Assembly (NCBI RefSeq): GCF_001632365.1
Contig: NW_024468511.1
Location: 1,218,761-1,282,760, forward strand
Length of the DNA: 64,000 bases
Direction: 5' to 3'
From: Laetiporus sulphureus 93-53
Taxonomy: Eukaryota > Basidiomycota > Agaricomycetes > Polyporales > Laetiporaceae
Numbering within the stretch: position 1 is the stretch's first letter; each line of letters starts with the position of its first letter. A model generated the notes under the pieces. The model saw only the letters and a list, made by a program, of their open reading frames with translations. It ran no database searches and had not been told where the DNA came from. Positions 44,068-55,877 of the stretch are shown piece after piece. The translations under genes and the position numbers were made by a program.

Positions 44068-44541
44068 GCTGGTTTCGAAGGCAAGGCCAGAGAAAACGGG
44101 CGAAGCTAAGAGTATCTCGTACAAGGAGCTCACAGCGGACCAGCTCACCCTTCCCTTGCCAAATCTTGTATCCACACGCCTCACGACTGCATCCATAACT
44201 ATGTGCGATGTGCATACCCGTTGTTTTTCTGCACCTACGGCAATTCGTTGCTTCTGGGTCCCATATGTCAACGGGCATGGCTTCTAGTAGAGAGCCACAT
44301 TTATATCGACCAGGGATTTGTAGATTCTGCGCAAACATACACAGCCTCTGGCCGGGGCAGCAATCAATATTTGCAATGCACCTGAGCATCCACGCACGTT
44401 TAAACGTTTTTGAAATTGAGCTACTTTGCATGGTAAATTGTTTTGACGCTATAAGCTATTAGTAGACCACCCCCAACGCAATGTGTGCAGTGCACCGCAT
44501 CGACCGTTGGTTTTCTACCACTCAACCGCTGACTCGCGGCT

Positions 44542-47453
44542 ATGCTACGCTGCTCGCTGTTGCCTGCGTCCCTCCTTGCGCTCCTGTTTGCATTCCCGGC
44601 TTTTGCAGTGCCGTCTTCTCCCAATGACCAGTTTCGTGCAATTGCCCTGAAGGTCGTGAAGGAACCTGAACCTCCAGTGTGCTGTTTGAACCCGCTGGAA
44701 CCCGTGGGGCCTCCGACAGAAGAGGATGTGCTGCTCTCATTTGATGACTGGAAAGCTAGGAGGATGGGAGAGCCGAAGGACTCAAGTGCACGGCTACCGG
44801 GTGGCGAGAGTGCAACCATCTCTGTTGCTCATGGTCCAACACAGCTTGCAGACTCCACAGTGGTGGCTGGCCAACCACACGGTATAGTCTCAAATGGTTC
44901 TCAACAAGAAATGACAGATACCAACCAGCAGGAGGAACGACTGTCTCCCCACTTCCGTATACCCATCGTCGACCGCTTTAATTATGCCGCTACGGACTGC
45001 TCTGCGCGAGTACACACCGCTCACCGCTCAGCAAAGTCCCCTTCGTCCATTTTATCGTCGAAAAAGGACAGGTACATGCTCAGCCCGTGCGCAGAGGAGA
45101 AACAGTTCGTCGTGGTCGAGCTTTGTGATGACATCATGATTGACACCGTGCAGCTCGCCAACTTTGAGTTTTTCAGTGGCGTGTTCAAGGACTTCACGGT
45201 GAGTGTTGCCAAGACGTATACGACGGATGAGGAGGGATGGATCGATGCGGGCACGTACCGCGCAGAGAACACCCGCGGGGTGCAAGTGCGTCGTTGCTTT
45301 CTCCTCGGTCTGCTAGTGTCCAACTCAACTGTATATAGTCCTTCCACCCTCCTCCGGCATTGCGGGACTTCTATCGCTTCATCCGCATAGACTTTCTCTC
45401 GCATTATGGCAACGAATATTACTGTCCGCTGTCCCTTTTCCGGGTGTACGGCCTCACACATCTCGAACAGTGGAAATGGGATGAGTGGGAAGCGCAGAGC
45501 CATGCAAGGCATGCTGCTGAGGAGGCTAGTGCATCTATGGAGATGGCTGTGGCGCCTCCGCAAATTGCCCACGCAGCGGTTGTCGAGCCTGTCCTGCCAC
45601 CCAAAGTAGCAGAGAAGGCACAGTCGTCCACCACAGCACAGGCTACGCAGACGCCGTATGCATCTGCCACAGTCACGCCAGCTGAGGTCACCTCGAGCAA
45701 CGTTTTCGCTCCCTCTCCTAGTCCTTCCATCTCGGAGGCCGCAAAGACAGTGCGAGGATCCACCAGTGAGGAACCTGACCAAGAAAGTACCCTTTCCTAC
45801 TACATTGAAATCAACACGGCCTCTTCACGCGCACATGAAGCGGCAACAGCAGACTCCCCTGCAGAAACGACCTCTGACGACAATAACTTATCTTCCAAGA
45901 TTGATATACCACTTGATGAAGAAAATCATTCTTCTGCAAATACCTTGTACAACACAACAGGTCTTTCTACGGCTACTCAACTCTTTCCCAGCCCCGTCCC
46001 GTCCATGGATCAAGCAAATCCATCCTCCGTGCAAGATTCTAGCGACACAATCAAAGTATCATCTGAATCACCTCCCATGACATCATCCATCCGTCTGACG
46101 ACGTCCTCTTCAAACTCTGTCGTGTCTCCCTCGATTGTATCAGCCAGCCTTGCACAACCATTCTCTCCGCCAGCACCGCAAGTCCCGACAGGCGGCGAGT
46201 CAATCTATCGGACGATCATGAACCGGCTCACCGCGCTCGAGGGCAATACTACTCTCTATGCGAGATATGTCGAGGAGCAGACCGCCGGCATGCGAGAGAT
46301 CTTGAGGCGTCTTGGCGAGGATGTCGGGCGGCTGGAGGGTATCGTACGTCTCATCGAGGTGTCCTTATACGATTGCAAATGACGAGCCATATTTGATAGG
46401 GCAAGGCTCAAGCGCAGATGTACCAGCGGTCAATATCTGAGTTCGATAGACACAGACGGCGGTTGGAGCTCGAGCACCGGGAGCTACTCTCCCGAGTGAA
46501 CCGCCTCACCGACGAGGTACGAGTAATACAACGTAGCACCAATATTTTCTGAATTCTTCCCGTAGGTCGTGCTCGAAAAGCGGCTGGGTATCGCACAGCT
46601 GTGCCTTCTGCTTGCAATCATGGTCTTTATCACGTTGACACGTGGCTCCCGAGGCGAGCTCCACCGGATACCTGCCCTCGGGCGGCCACTCAATATGCGG
46701 GACTGGGGCAGGCGGACGCTGAGCTTGAGCCTCAGTGGGGACTGGGTGAGCAAGTTCCGGAGCCCCAGCCCGACGGTCAAGTCGGTAGCTCAGTCCACCA
46801 ATCATCCTCCAGAGAAGAAGCCAAGTGCGATGTTCGCTAATGACCAGAAGTGCGTGAAAACTCACAACGCGGGATCAGTCCACGTCGAGTTTCCCTCGCA
46901 GGAGGTGCAGGTCCCTGAGTCTCCTTCGCCTCTGCGCCACCGCCGCAAGTTGCACCCACGCCCACACACGCCATCGTCATTGCGAGTGTCCACAGGCCGT
47001 CATCAAAATCTGCACATGTACACACGCCCGACGCCCTTCAACGCCATGACAAGGCCGTTGCTCACACGCTCCAGCTCCGGAGGCGTAGATCTCACCGGGC
47101 CAGTGCCACGATCGGCGAAACGGTGGGCTCGAAGCGCACATCTGCACGAGGTGAAGAGCGCAGGGCCGGTTTTGAGTGCAAGGCGCGAGGCGGGCGATCT
47201 TAAGCCTCTCATGCCCGTCGACGTGTTCAGTGCCCCGGCCGGGCCCATGCACTCAAAGGCAAAGGGTAAGGTGCGGTCGCGGGATGCAGATGCTCGCTAC
47301 GCGTTGTCGCCGCTGCGATTCTCGAGTTCACGCGAGCTGCCAGGGGGATGCGTGCGGAGCGAGTCGTCGACAGAGGGCGGCGCGAGCGAGGGAGAAGGCG
47401 AGGGCGAGGGCGAGGGCGAGGGCTGGATGGATATGGACTCTGACTCAGAATAA
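44542..47453 (+). CDS. SUN-domain protein, Slp1/osteopotentia type
   Basis: This is an ER/nuclear-envelope glycoprotein with an internal SUN domain. The ATG at 44542 starts a signal peptide (LLPASLLALLFAFPAFA). The SUN domain runs from about residue 145: FNYAATDCSARVHTAHRSAK, SKKDRYMLSPCAEEKQFVVV, FEFFSGVFKDFTVSV, then after the first intron (45286-45338) ALRDFYRFIRIDFLSHYGNE and FRVYGLTHLEQWKW. A long Ser/Thr-rich stretch follows, then a coiled coil (TIMNRLTALEGNTTLYARYV) and a membrane segment (IAQLCLLLAIMVFITLT). The basic, serine-rich tail ends in a run of Gly-Glu repeats and DMDSDSE. Yeast Slp1, with Emp65, protects soluble ER proteins from degradation. No defect was seen. Confidence 0.88.
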
Positions 47454-48017
47454 TTGGATGCGGGGCATGACCGTGAACAGACAGCGAACTGATGATTTTG
47501 ATCTTTCCTGTACGCTTCTTGACGCAGTGCTCTCTCGGATTCCCATCTTTCCCGAGACTTTTCGAGACAGATCTCCTTCGTTGGTTTCATTCGTGATCGC
47601 TAGAAGAAGTATGGGTATTTCTTCATTCCTTGCAGACTCCAAATCCACAAAGGTTACACAAATTCGAACTGTAGTGTCTCGCCGCTCGACACTCAGTGGC
47701 TGCGGGTTCGATTGACAAAAGCATATTGTAAGAATTTAACAATCCGAGATGCTTAGTCTTGGATGATAGCAAAAAGAGCAATCTCTATGATTCATCAAAG
47801 GATGAATGCTGCTTGTCGAGGGGCCGCTTACTTCACGAAGATCCAGTAGACAATTTTTCGTGACGTCCCGACAAGCAAGTCTTTTGAACGAATCACACTA
47901 CATGTAGTGTCCATACAAAGCATATTTCTTCAAGGCGACAGCAGCATCTGAAGCGCCTCAGATCTAGGAGTACACATCAGATTTCTTTCTTCTTCACCGT
48001 TTGCCACTGTGTGGCAT
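47454..48017. other. Intergenic region between convergent genes
   Basis: The SUN-domain gene and the short-chain dehydrogenase converge here. The stretch should hold both 3' untranslated regions, and no coding sequence is supported. Confidence 0.5.
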
Positions 48018-49320
48018 CTACTCCAACTGCGCAAGACCCTCGCGAAGGTATTCTTCAAAGAGCGCCTTGTAATCTTTGTGCCATCTGCTGAGCGCGGGGC
48101 GGCCCTCGACGATGTCGCCGGTAGACCAGAGGATGCGCAGCTGGTCGACCTCCCGACGCGTCTCGTTGTCCGGCACGAGGACATAGAACTTGCCCTGGCG
48201 CACTTTGTCGAGCTGGTGTCGGGCAAGATGTCAGAGTTGTGCACGAGTACGAGACAGAAATGGCGCTTCTATATCGAAGCGATCTTGCGCACCATGTAGA
48301 GCACCGTCTCCTGCGCGGTCCAAGCGCCGGCAGGCTTCTCTGCAGCCTCAGCGGCACCTGTCATGCCGGTCCATGTCCATCCGGGGCTGTACGTACGGAA
48401 CGGTCAGCAGATGCACGGATAGGCACATCTCGTACGTACACGAACAGATGGGCGGTCAGGTTTGCGTGCGGATGATTACGCAGTTCGTGCGCTAGACTTT
48501 CCGTCATGGACTTGACAGCGGCCTTGGACGCATTGTAGGCTGCGTTGCCCCTGGAAAGCACATGAGTGGGAGATGGGGCGGTGTGGGGCAAAGCGTACGC
48601 ACGGAGGATTGGTGATGCCCTGCTTGGAGCCAGTGTTAATGACCATGCCAGGGTTCTCCTGGTATATCATGGATGGCACGAACGTCTGCTGGACGTTGAG
48701 CACGCTGGAAAGGCGTTAGCGGGAGGTACAAACAACAGTCTCCGGACGGACGCACCCAAACACATTGACGTCGAAAATCTTGTGCCAGACATCAAGACCC
48801 TCCCAGGACGTTCCCCGTGGGCCGATGCCGGCGTTGTTCATGAGAACACCGACCTGCGCATCGTCAGAAGCCAGCAGCGCCGGCGCGTGCGCGGCAGCTA
48901 GCTCACCTCACCCCAGGCCTCGTAGACTTTGTCACGAAGGCGAACGACCTCGTCGAGCTTGCTCACGTCGGTCGGGACGACGAGCACGTTCGTCTCGCCG
49001 ATGATCTTCGCAACCTCGTCTCCAGTCTCGCGCAACTGCTTCTCGTTGACGTCCGCGACGGCGATCTTCAAACCGATCCTGCAATTTGTGTAGCGATAGC
49101 TATTGGTGAGTCCGGGAGATGCTCACTTTGCGAGTTCGACTGCAGCAGCTCGCCCTATCCCACTGCCAGCGCCGGTGATTACGGCGACCCTGCCGGGATG
49201 AATGACCGGGTGGACGTCTCGATCCGTGGGCGACATTGGGGTATCGAGTGCAAAAGACGATGTCGGGCGAAGTGGAGAGGGGCGACGGCTAGAGCCGTTG
49301 ACGCTGAGACTGCGAGTCAT
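48018..49320 (-). CDS. Short-chain dehydrogenase/reductase (SDR)
   Basis: This is an NAD(P)-dependent Rossmann-fold oxidoreductase. The start is ATG at 49320 with a polar leader (MTRSLSVNGSSRRPSPLRPT). The cofactor loop follows as RVAVITGAGSGIGRAAAVEL. Further exons give IAVADVNEKQL, VVPTDVSKLDEVVRL, GVLMNNAGIGPRGTSWEGLD, GMVINTGSKQGITNPP and the catalytic YNASKAAVKSMTESLAHELR. The C-terminal exon has FYVLVPDNETRREVDQLRIL and ends EYLREGLAQLE with TAG at 48020-48018. Introns are about 55-65 bp. The serine of the catalytic triad appears to be in GSKQG. The substrate is not deducible. Confidence 0.88.
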
Positions 49321-49473
49321 TATATTGTCCTAAGTGCTCGTCCAGAAGATTCAAAAGGATAAGACAGTGGAAACAGCGTAGAGGGGGAGCGGGAGGAGGT
49401 TGGAAGACAAGGACTCCCACCCAGATATAATGCGATCAATTGGAGCCATGCTTCGGAGAGCCAACGCTGCGCA

Positions 49474-50122
49474 CACCGCAGACATGAAGCGATTTGCGCA
49501 TGTGGCAAATGCTTAGCAAATGTCGACAGGTTTTTTGCCTTTGTGATCTCAATTTGCTACGGTTCCGTCCCACATTCCGTATTAAGTATTTGCATATAAT
49601 ATGTTGGAGGCAGAAATTTAATATCATATATTTAAGAAATGACACCATTTTCAAACTCACCAAATACATTTAGAATTTGAGTGCTGTTGAATGTAATCAT
49701 ACATTTTTGAATTTCAAACTATGACATGTATAAAATATCCAGTAGCAGATGAAGGTGTGATTATGCCTACATTCTACTTCCCTACTGAAGTCATTCTAGC
49801 CAAGATTACTAGAATGAAAGTCATTCACCGTAATTACACCTTCATCTGCTACTGGATATTTTATACATGTCATAGTTTGAAATTCAAAAATGTATGATTA
49901 CATTCAACAGCGCTCAAATTCTAAATGTATTTGATGAGTTTGAAAATGGTGTCATTTCTTAAAATATATGATTTTAAATTTCTGCCTCTAACATATTATT
50001 ATGCAAATACTTAATATGGAATGTGGGAAGGAACTGTAGCAAATTGAGATCACAAAGGCAAAAAACCTGTCGACATTTGCTATGCATTTGCCACATGCGC
50101 AAATTGCTTCATGTCTGCAGTG
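49474..50122. mobile_element. Snap-back (foldback) DNA element, about 650 bp
   Basis: Two arms of about 290 bp (49474-49763 and about 49832-50122) are inverted copies with about 95% identity by eye and only a few single-base gaps. The 68-nt loop holds a further small inverted repeat (TCATTCTAG ... CTAGAATGA). The ends read CACYGCAGACATGAAG. No coding capacity is present and I see no convincing target duplication. It lies 154 bp upstream of the SDR start codon, within the likely promoter. Confidence 0.88.
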
Positions 50123-51024
50123 TATAGAGACAGTCAAGTAAGGAACAGTGCCGACTGAAGCGCCCAGTCAACAATACGGTCACATGCTCAATGCAGCACA
50201 AGGCCTAGACGTCCGGGGCTTCGCGCTGCGCACGTTCCTTTCACGGTGGTGAGAGGTGGCTGCAATGAGATACCGTGGCCTGAGATCAATCAAATATCAT
50301 ATAACAATTCTCATTCTCAGATTGACAGAAATGAGCAATCAATACTGTGCAATTGTGGCATCAGATGGCGCCTACTAGTAGTGCAGCAGTCCTCCAATAT
50401 ACAACCAATCAGATTGCCAGGGACATTTATAGATATGAATGTTGAGATTCCCTCTGCCCATGCTGCTCTGACTCAAAGCAATTGCTCCGTATATACCATG
50501 CAAGTCAGCTCACATTCACTAGCGACTGCCAAGCATTTACCCTTCCTCTATGCCACCACACCCATGGATCTTGAACCGCAACCACCATCTCCTTCCGCTA
50601 GCGCCAGGGGCTCGCCCTCCTCGTCAACGGAACTCGTGCACACAGACTTCACTCCCAAACTTACATTAGCTGTACGACAGGCCTTGCAGCCATGCATCAG
50701 CAAAAAGCGCACACCAATATATTGTATTGGGTGAAATTGTAACCGTAAACGAGATGGCTTAGACTTAACAAGGCTTACAATCAATTGCATTGCCGAGCAA
50801 TTACATACAATGAAGGTGATCGATTTTATTTAGTCATCGGAAGGTATGAGGCATTGTATGCGAATGCAGATCATTGCCGACATTTTGAGTCAATCCATTC
50901 ACAATATAATACGAGACATACATGCCGCTGTTAGAATTTAATTCAATGAATGAAAGCAGCCTGCCAGGATCTTACGGTGCCGCTCACTGAAGTTGCGCAT
51001 ATGAATCACATCCTAATGAGTACA
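50123..51024. other. Flank between the snap-back element and the transposase
   Basis: A 162-codon plus-strand ORF (50246-50734) ends in a proline/serine-rich part (MDLEPQPPSPSASARGSPSS) but has no recognised domain. Several CAATTGCA and CAATTACA-type words occur at 50800-50900 and may be subterminal sequence of the neighbouring transposon. I could not define the transposon end. Confidence 0.3.
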
Positions 51025-54000
51025 TCACAACATGGCAAAACCGTAAGCCGCATACAAATCCTCTATGTCGCCATCCTCCCCATCCTCGAGGCCGAGATCC
51101 TCCTGCTCAGGCTCGTTTTCCCACTGCGTCGCTTCTCCTACTACATCTTCAGGTTCGGGATTGGTCGCTCCATATCCATAGTCGTCTTCTTCATCACAAA
51201 TACTACCCTCATCCAACTCCCACTCTTCCTCATTCTCTGCTTTGCTGTGGCGATCACCATCTTCCTCGTCTTCACTCGGTGTTGTACTCCATGGTGGCTC
51301 TACTATTTCAGTGCAATGAGCATCATGATTCATCTTCGGCAACCAAGTTAGCAGCTAACTCACCTGTCAATCCATGCTTTAGTGCCACAGCAAGCTCCAA
51401 GTCGGAGGGCGCAGGTGCAACACCTTTATGTCCGACACCTCCTCCGAGATGTCGCATAAACATGTCACGATCAACATGTCTAGATTGTATAGAGTGTCAA
51501 TCAGTTCATAGAATATATAAATGAAGTACGCACATGTTGACATAGTAATTCACGTAATCCATATCTTTGCAGCTTGGTTGCCATACCAAAGACTTGGGTA
51601 GAAGGCTGTCTGTCTTGCCATATGCAAATGCCGGAATAAGATGAGCGCCGTGCAACACCTCATTTGGGTCGACGAAGCCGAACGGCATGGCTTCATGATG
51701 ATGTACGAAACCAACACGAGGAAGGCGGTGATGGGAAAGGCCCAGTGCATCAGGATCCACCCCAAGCCATCGCACCCATAAGACATCCATTCGCTGAGGC
51801 CGAAATGACGTCGAGTGGATGCCTCTGTGAATAACATCAAAATGAAATATGCCGACGACTTGAGCATACCAATATGGATGTCTGTCTGGACTACCATCTT
51901 CCCTCTCATCATCATCCTCATGTGCCAAGAGCATGATGAAGGGGTGAGTACGTGGGTTGATCGAGTCCTGTGCGCGTCGAATGTCATATGTAGTATAGTT
52001 CACGTGCAAGACCTTGTAAAAATGTATGCGATCGCTTTCAAAGCGCAGCACGTCATGCTCGACCACTGTGAAGGCATTCTCATCCCCATCGTAGGGACGA
52101 CCGGTGAGACGTGAGAGTAGATGGTCCTTGAGGTGCGGTAGGAAATCCTAAACGCTTATTAATATATATGTGACAAAAAATCAGCGTAGTACATACCTTA
52201 AATACAGGATCATCCCTGTTTGCTCGAAGCCATCGCCCGATATCTTTACCGTAAGGCGCACGCTTTGACATATGATATTTGTCTTCTGGTGGCGTGTAGA
52301 ATGGCAGTGAATCTGTCATAGAGAAATTCAAAGTTGCCGCACCACTGAGGATTGGCTCGCCTGCACTCGTGAGCCCTGGAGCTGGAGTTCCTATGCCACT
52401 ACCATCCACAAGTCCTGCATCCATAGCCTGAATAGTACAGTTGCGATCAAGAAAGCGCTGACGAATTTGGCGAAGAATGCGTGAGCGTCGCTCCTGTTTG
52501 GCGATTTGACTGACATGGCCATTTTTATTGGTGCGCACATAAAATCCCTTGACACGTCTATGCTCAAGCTCACCCTAGTGTCGCATATCAGTCACATTAA
52601 TAACACTGTCGTAGTGGCACAGACTCACAGTTTGCGTTGTGTAGTTATCGGTAGTGCCATATGACTTAATCGCTTCTACATAGTCTATGAGAGCGTGCCA
52701 TTTATACGTTTTGAGATTCAGTCGCTTGATATTGCGTGCCACAGGTGCACCTGTGCTCACTTCCTTCACCTTGCCTTTCGTCGCTGGCTGAGACTTTGTC
52801 GTTGATGTGTGATGACCATCCCTAGTTCGCTTGACAGCAGTTCGGCGTCCCCTCGCGGCCTCCTCCTTTGGAAGTTCCAGAGTGATGTAATCTTCACATG
52901 TTTCGTGCAAAAATTGACATGCAGCGCGACAAAGTGATGTTGTTACTTGCTCAAAAATATTGATTGTTCTGGTCGTATGAAGCCTCAATTTGGCAAGCGC
53001 ATGCCAAGTGGCGAGGTAGAAGACAAGATCCATAACAATGTCATGGTGTGGAGCAGGGAGAAGGAGGTCGAGCACTGGCATTATGCACTGCCATAAAGCA
53101 AATGGTCTGTTAATTTCAAGCGCATAAGATAGTGAGTATTCATACCTGAAGAATATCCTCATAATCCCTGGCAGCCAGTTTCTTCATTGCTGAGACATTA
53201 ACGTCAAAGCGGCGAATTGTATCTCGGCCAAACGTTGGAACTTTGCGAAACCTAGATTTAGAAATACAAGTTATGAGCGAGTATATAGAAAGTGATATAA
53301 AGATTACGCGCAAACGTACCACTTGTTGAACGTCTGAATGCGATCATGGCCTTCGGCATACAAAATTCGAAGCAGGTGCGTGAAGATGGCTTTCCATACA
53401 CCAAGCTCAAACTCATGCATAAGATCTGGCACAAGCATCGCATAATGGTTGAAACCGAAGCTGGCGAGCCTGTCCGAAAATGCGCTCTGAAAAATGAAAC
53501 TAAGGCATTCAAATATGACAAGTCTGACAAATTGACGTACCCGTGTCGTAACCAAAGATTTTGGATTCAAGAGGTGGGAGATCGTCTTGCTATTTAATGC
53601 TATACCCTTCTGGAACACCCATGCTCTAGTGCGCTCGATGATGCCATGCATGCTTGAGTTATCAGTGCGAGCGTGAGCACGGCGGTGCATTTCCACTTCA
53701 GAGCCCATCTGAGCAATATCGTTCTTCAGGATGAGGCAGCGAGGGCAGGGACACCGTGCCAGATAACGGATACATGCAATTAAAACTCTGCATGCATGCA
53801 TGTCAGTGTGTTTTTAGTGCTACCAGGTGAGAACTCACTTTTCAGGGTAGTCGGCTGAATATGTAAAGAATCGTGGAAACAGATGACGTAGAATGCCATC
53901 GCCACATCGTAGAAGGATGCCGTGTTCGTATGCATGCATGAACTCTGGATCAAGGATAAGCGTCCATATTTTATGAAATAGTTCACGTTTGCAGAACCGA

Positions 54001-55622
54001 AGTACATCCGCGGTGGCAGCAGTGTCGTAGAGCTTCTGATAAACATCTTGAATGATATGTGGCAGCTGGAAAACAATTATGGTCAGTTTTGCAGTATAGT
54101 GAATGCGATATCATAGCTACATTTACGTACGGAAGGAATATATGCCAGATGGTTGGCCATGAACGCATTTGGTTTTGCTCGTACATATTTTGAAATAAAG
54201 CCAAAGAATGCATAGATGGGCCATAACGCAGCAGAGCCGAACTGCGCCAGGTGAGTAGAATCGGACCACAGCATGATAGGAACAATGGCGATCTCGACGT
54301 CTTCAGGATCATCAGGATTGCGTGACTGTGCCAGAATCTTCTTGTATTCGTCCAGCATTGCATCTGAGTTATAGAGCTCTGAATATATGCGAATATCTTC
54401 ATGTTCGTTGTCAGATTCTTTGGAGTTGGTGTGATCGGATTGTCGCCAGAAGGATTTGAAAGGGATTCAGTTGTGCGATTTAGCTTCTGGATCTTCACAC
54501 GTCGTCTTGATGATTTGTAGAAGATTGCGCAGATATATGCCAGATACCTTGAAATGAGGGCATTGCTCTTCAGAGTCAAACTGTGTCTGTTCCTTCGGCA
54601 AAGGTATCTCAACAGTCTCCTCACGCCAGCCATCAGCATCCAAGAATGGCCTGCTTGCTTCGGCGTCATCAAGGTTATCAAGATGTTTCCACTCCTGAGT
54701 AATAGAGACATCAGAAGCGCCTCAGGGTCAAAATCGGGTGCAAGAATAACATCGTCGACAAGGCGTTTGATTTCAGCGAGAGACTTGAGATTGGAGCCTG
54801 AGTGTGCCCAATCCATGATTCGAAAAACTGAGACATTCAGAAATGGATAGACAACATTATCTTTGACCTTGTGAAGCATGGCGCAGGCCTGCTTGGTTGC
54901 AGTATATTCAAAAACACGAAGAGAATGGCCAGAAGGTACAGAGTGTGTCCGTTGAAGAGTTGGCATGTCAGAAGCATCATCTAGAGTAGGAGTGTCTTGG
55001 ACAATGGTCTTTGGCTTAATGAGATATCTGCGGAACATCCCAAAGTGATCCGGCTGCGTCTCATAGAGGTTGAGTGTCGATTCATCGGAATCAATGGCAT
55101 TATCGGGGGCAGTATGAAGACTCTGAGAAGAATGAGATGGTTGAGGGCTCGGAGTTCTGCATGGAGACTGGGGAATGTGGAGGGAAAGGCCTTCAGATGT
55201 CGTGGACAAGTAATCTTGTAGAGCCTTTGGCATCCATCGCTTGCGACCACTCCTGCCGATGGAATACTGTTCTGTATGCAATCCCGAGGGACCAGCCTGA
55301 TTCTCAGATGTGTTCGAAGGTATATTATGGGTGTAAGTGCTCTATGACATAGCGAGATTGGCATAGTTAAGATACCAAGTCAGTGAAATCGAACATATTT
55401 GCGCACCTCATTCAATAAGCTTCACAACTCTTCCCTCTCTGCTACTATATCCTGCCCACCATCTATGCATGCCAGCTTAGCTGCTACACACCCTTGTGCA
55501 CCATCCTGACGCTTTTTGACAGATGTGGCAAAACCTGTGCCTCGTTTGAGGCAGCGTGAAGCATGAACCTTTACAGCATGCTGAGTTGCGAAGTCACGTC
55601 CACAGTCAGAGCATCGAACCAT
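51025..55622 (-). pseudogene. Plavaka-like transposase, decayed
   Basis: This is a large transposase gene of the fungal Plavaka (CACTA-like) family. The N-terminus has a C2H2 finger (CSDCGRDFATQHAVKVHASR). Later segments read PFLNVSVFRIMDWAHSGSN, IAIVPIMLWSDSTHLAQFGS, AALWPIYAFFGFISKYVRAK, RYLARCPCPRCLILK, MLVPDLMHEFELGVWKAIFT, VPTFGRDTIRRFDVNVSAMK and MDLVFYLATWHALAKLRLHT. The family's acidic C-terminal tail ends AAYGFAML at 51025. A shift to another frame is needed near 54715 (between FDPEA and SDVSITQEW). The continuing frame then meets a TGA at 54469-54467. Introns are still recognisable elsewhere. This copy is therefore probably inactive, though its decay is light. Confidence 0.85.
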
Positions 55623-55877
55623 AACCCAGAGATTTATAAGCAGCAGCAGAAATATGGCCGATCGCATAGTCACACTTGAGACGGGGACATAGAGTAATGT
55701 GAGACTCGCTGCGCCAGCTGACGCAGCTGTGGCGTAGTTGCACGTTCATCACGTGAGCGCTTCAGATAAGAAGCCCACTGCTATTGCACGATGAAACCTC
55801 AGCCTCTTGCTTGCCAACGCTCACCATCTGCTTTCACGTACCTTTCGTTTACTTTGCTTTTCACTCTATTGGATCTT
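55623..55877. promoter_or_regulatory. Divergent region between transposase and DUF6698-like gene
   Basis: About 255 bp separate the transposase start from the first possible start of the plus-strand gene. It includes ATCACGTGAG near 55749 and imperfect repeats around GCTGACGCAGCTG. The two genes are head-to-head, so this should be a shared promoter if they are co-mobilised. Confidence 0.4.

Noticed and set aside
47685..47730. GGTTCGATT resembling a tRNA T-loop
   Set aside because: The flanking bases do not form a five-base T-stem, and no anticodon arm or acceptor stem is found upstream.
49474..50122. Classification of the snap-back element as a Plavaka/CACTA MITE
   Set aside because: The ends begin CACY, but the rest does not match a Plavaka end that I can define here, and no 2-3 bp target duplication is visible.
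55422..55673. C2H2-finger ORF as a separate small gene
   Set aside because: Plavaka-type transposases normally begin with this finger, and the exon joins the transposase gene.
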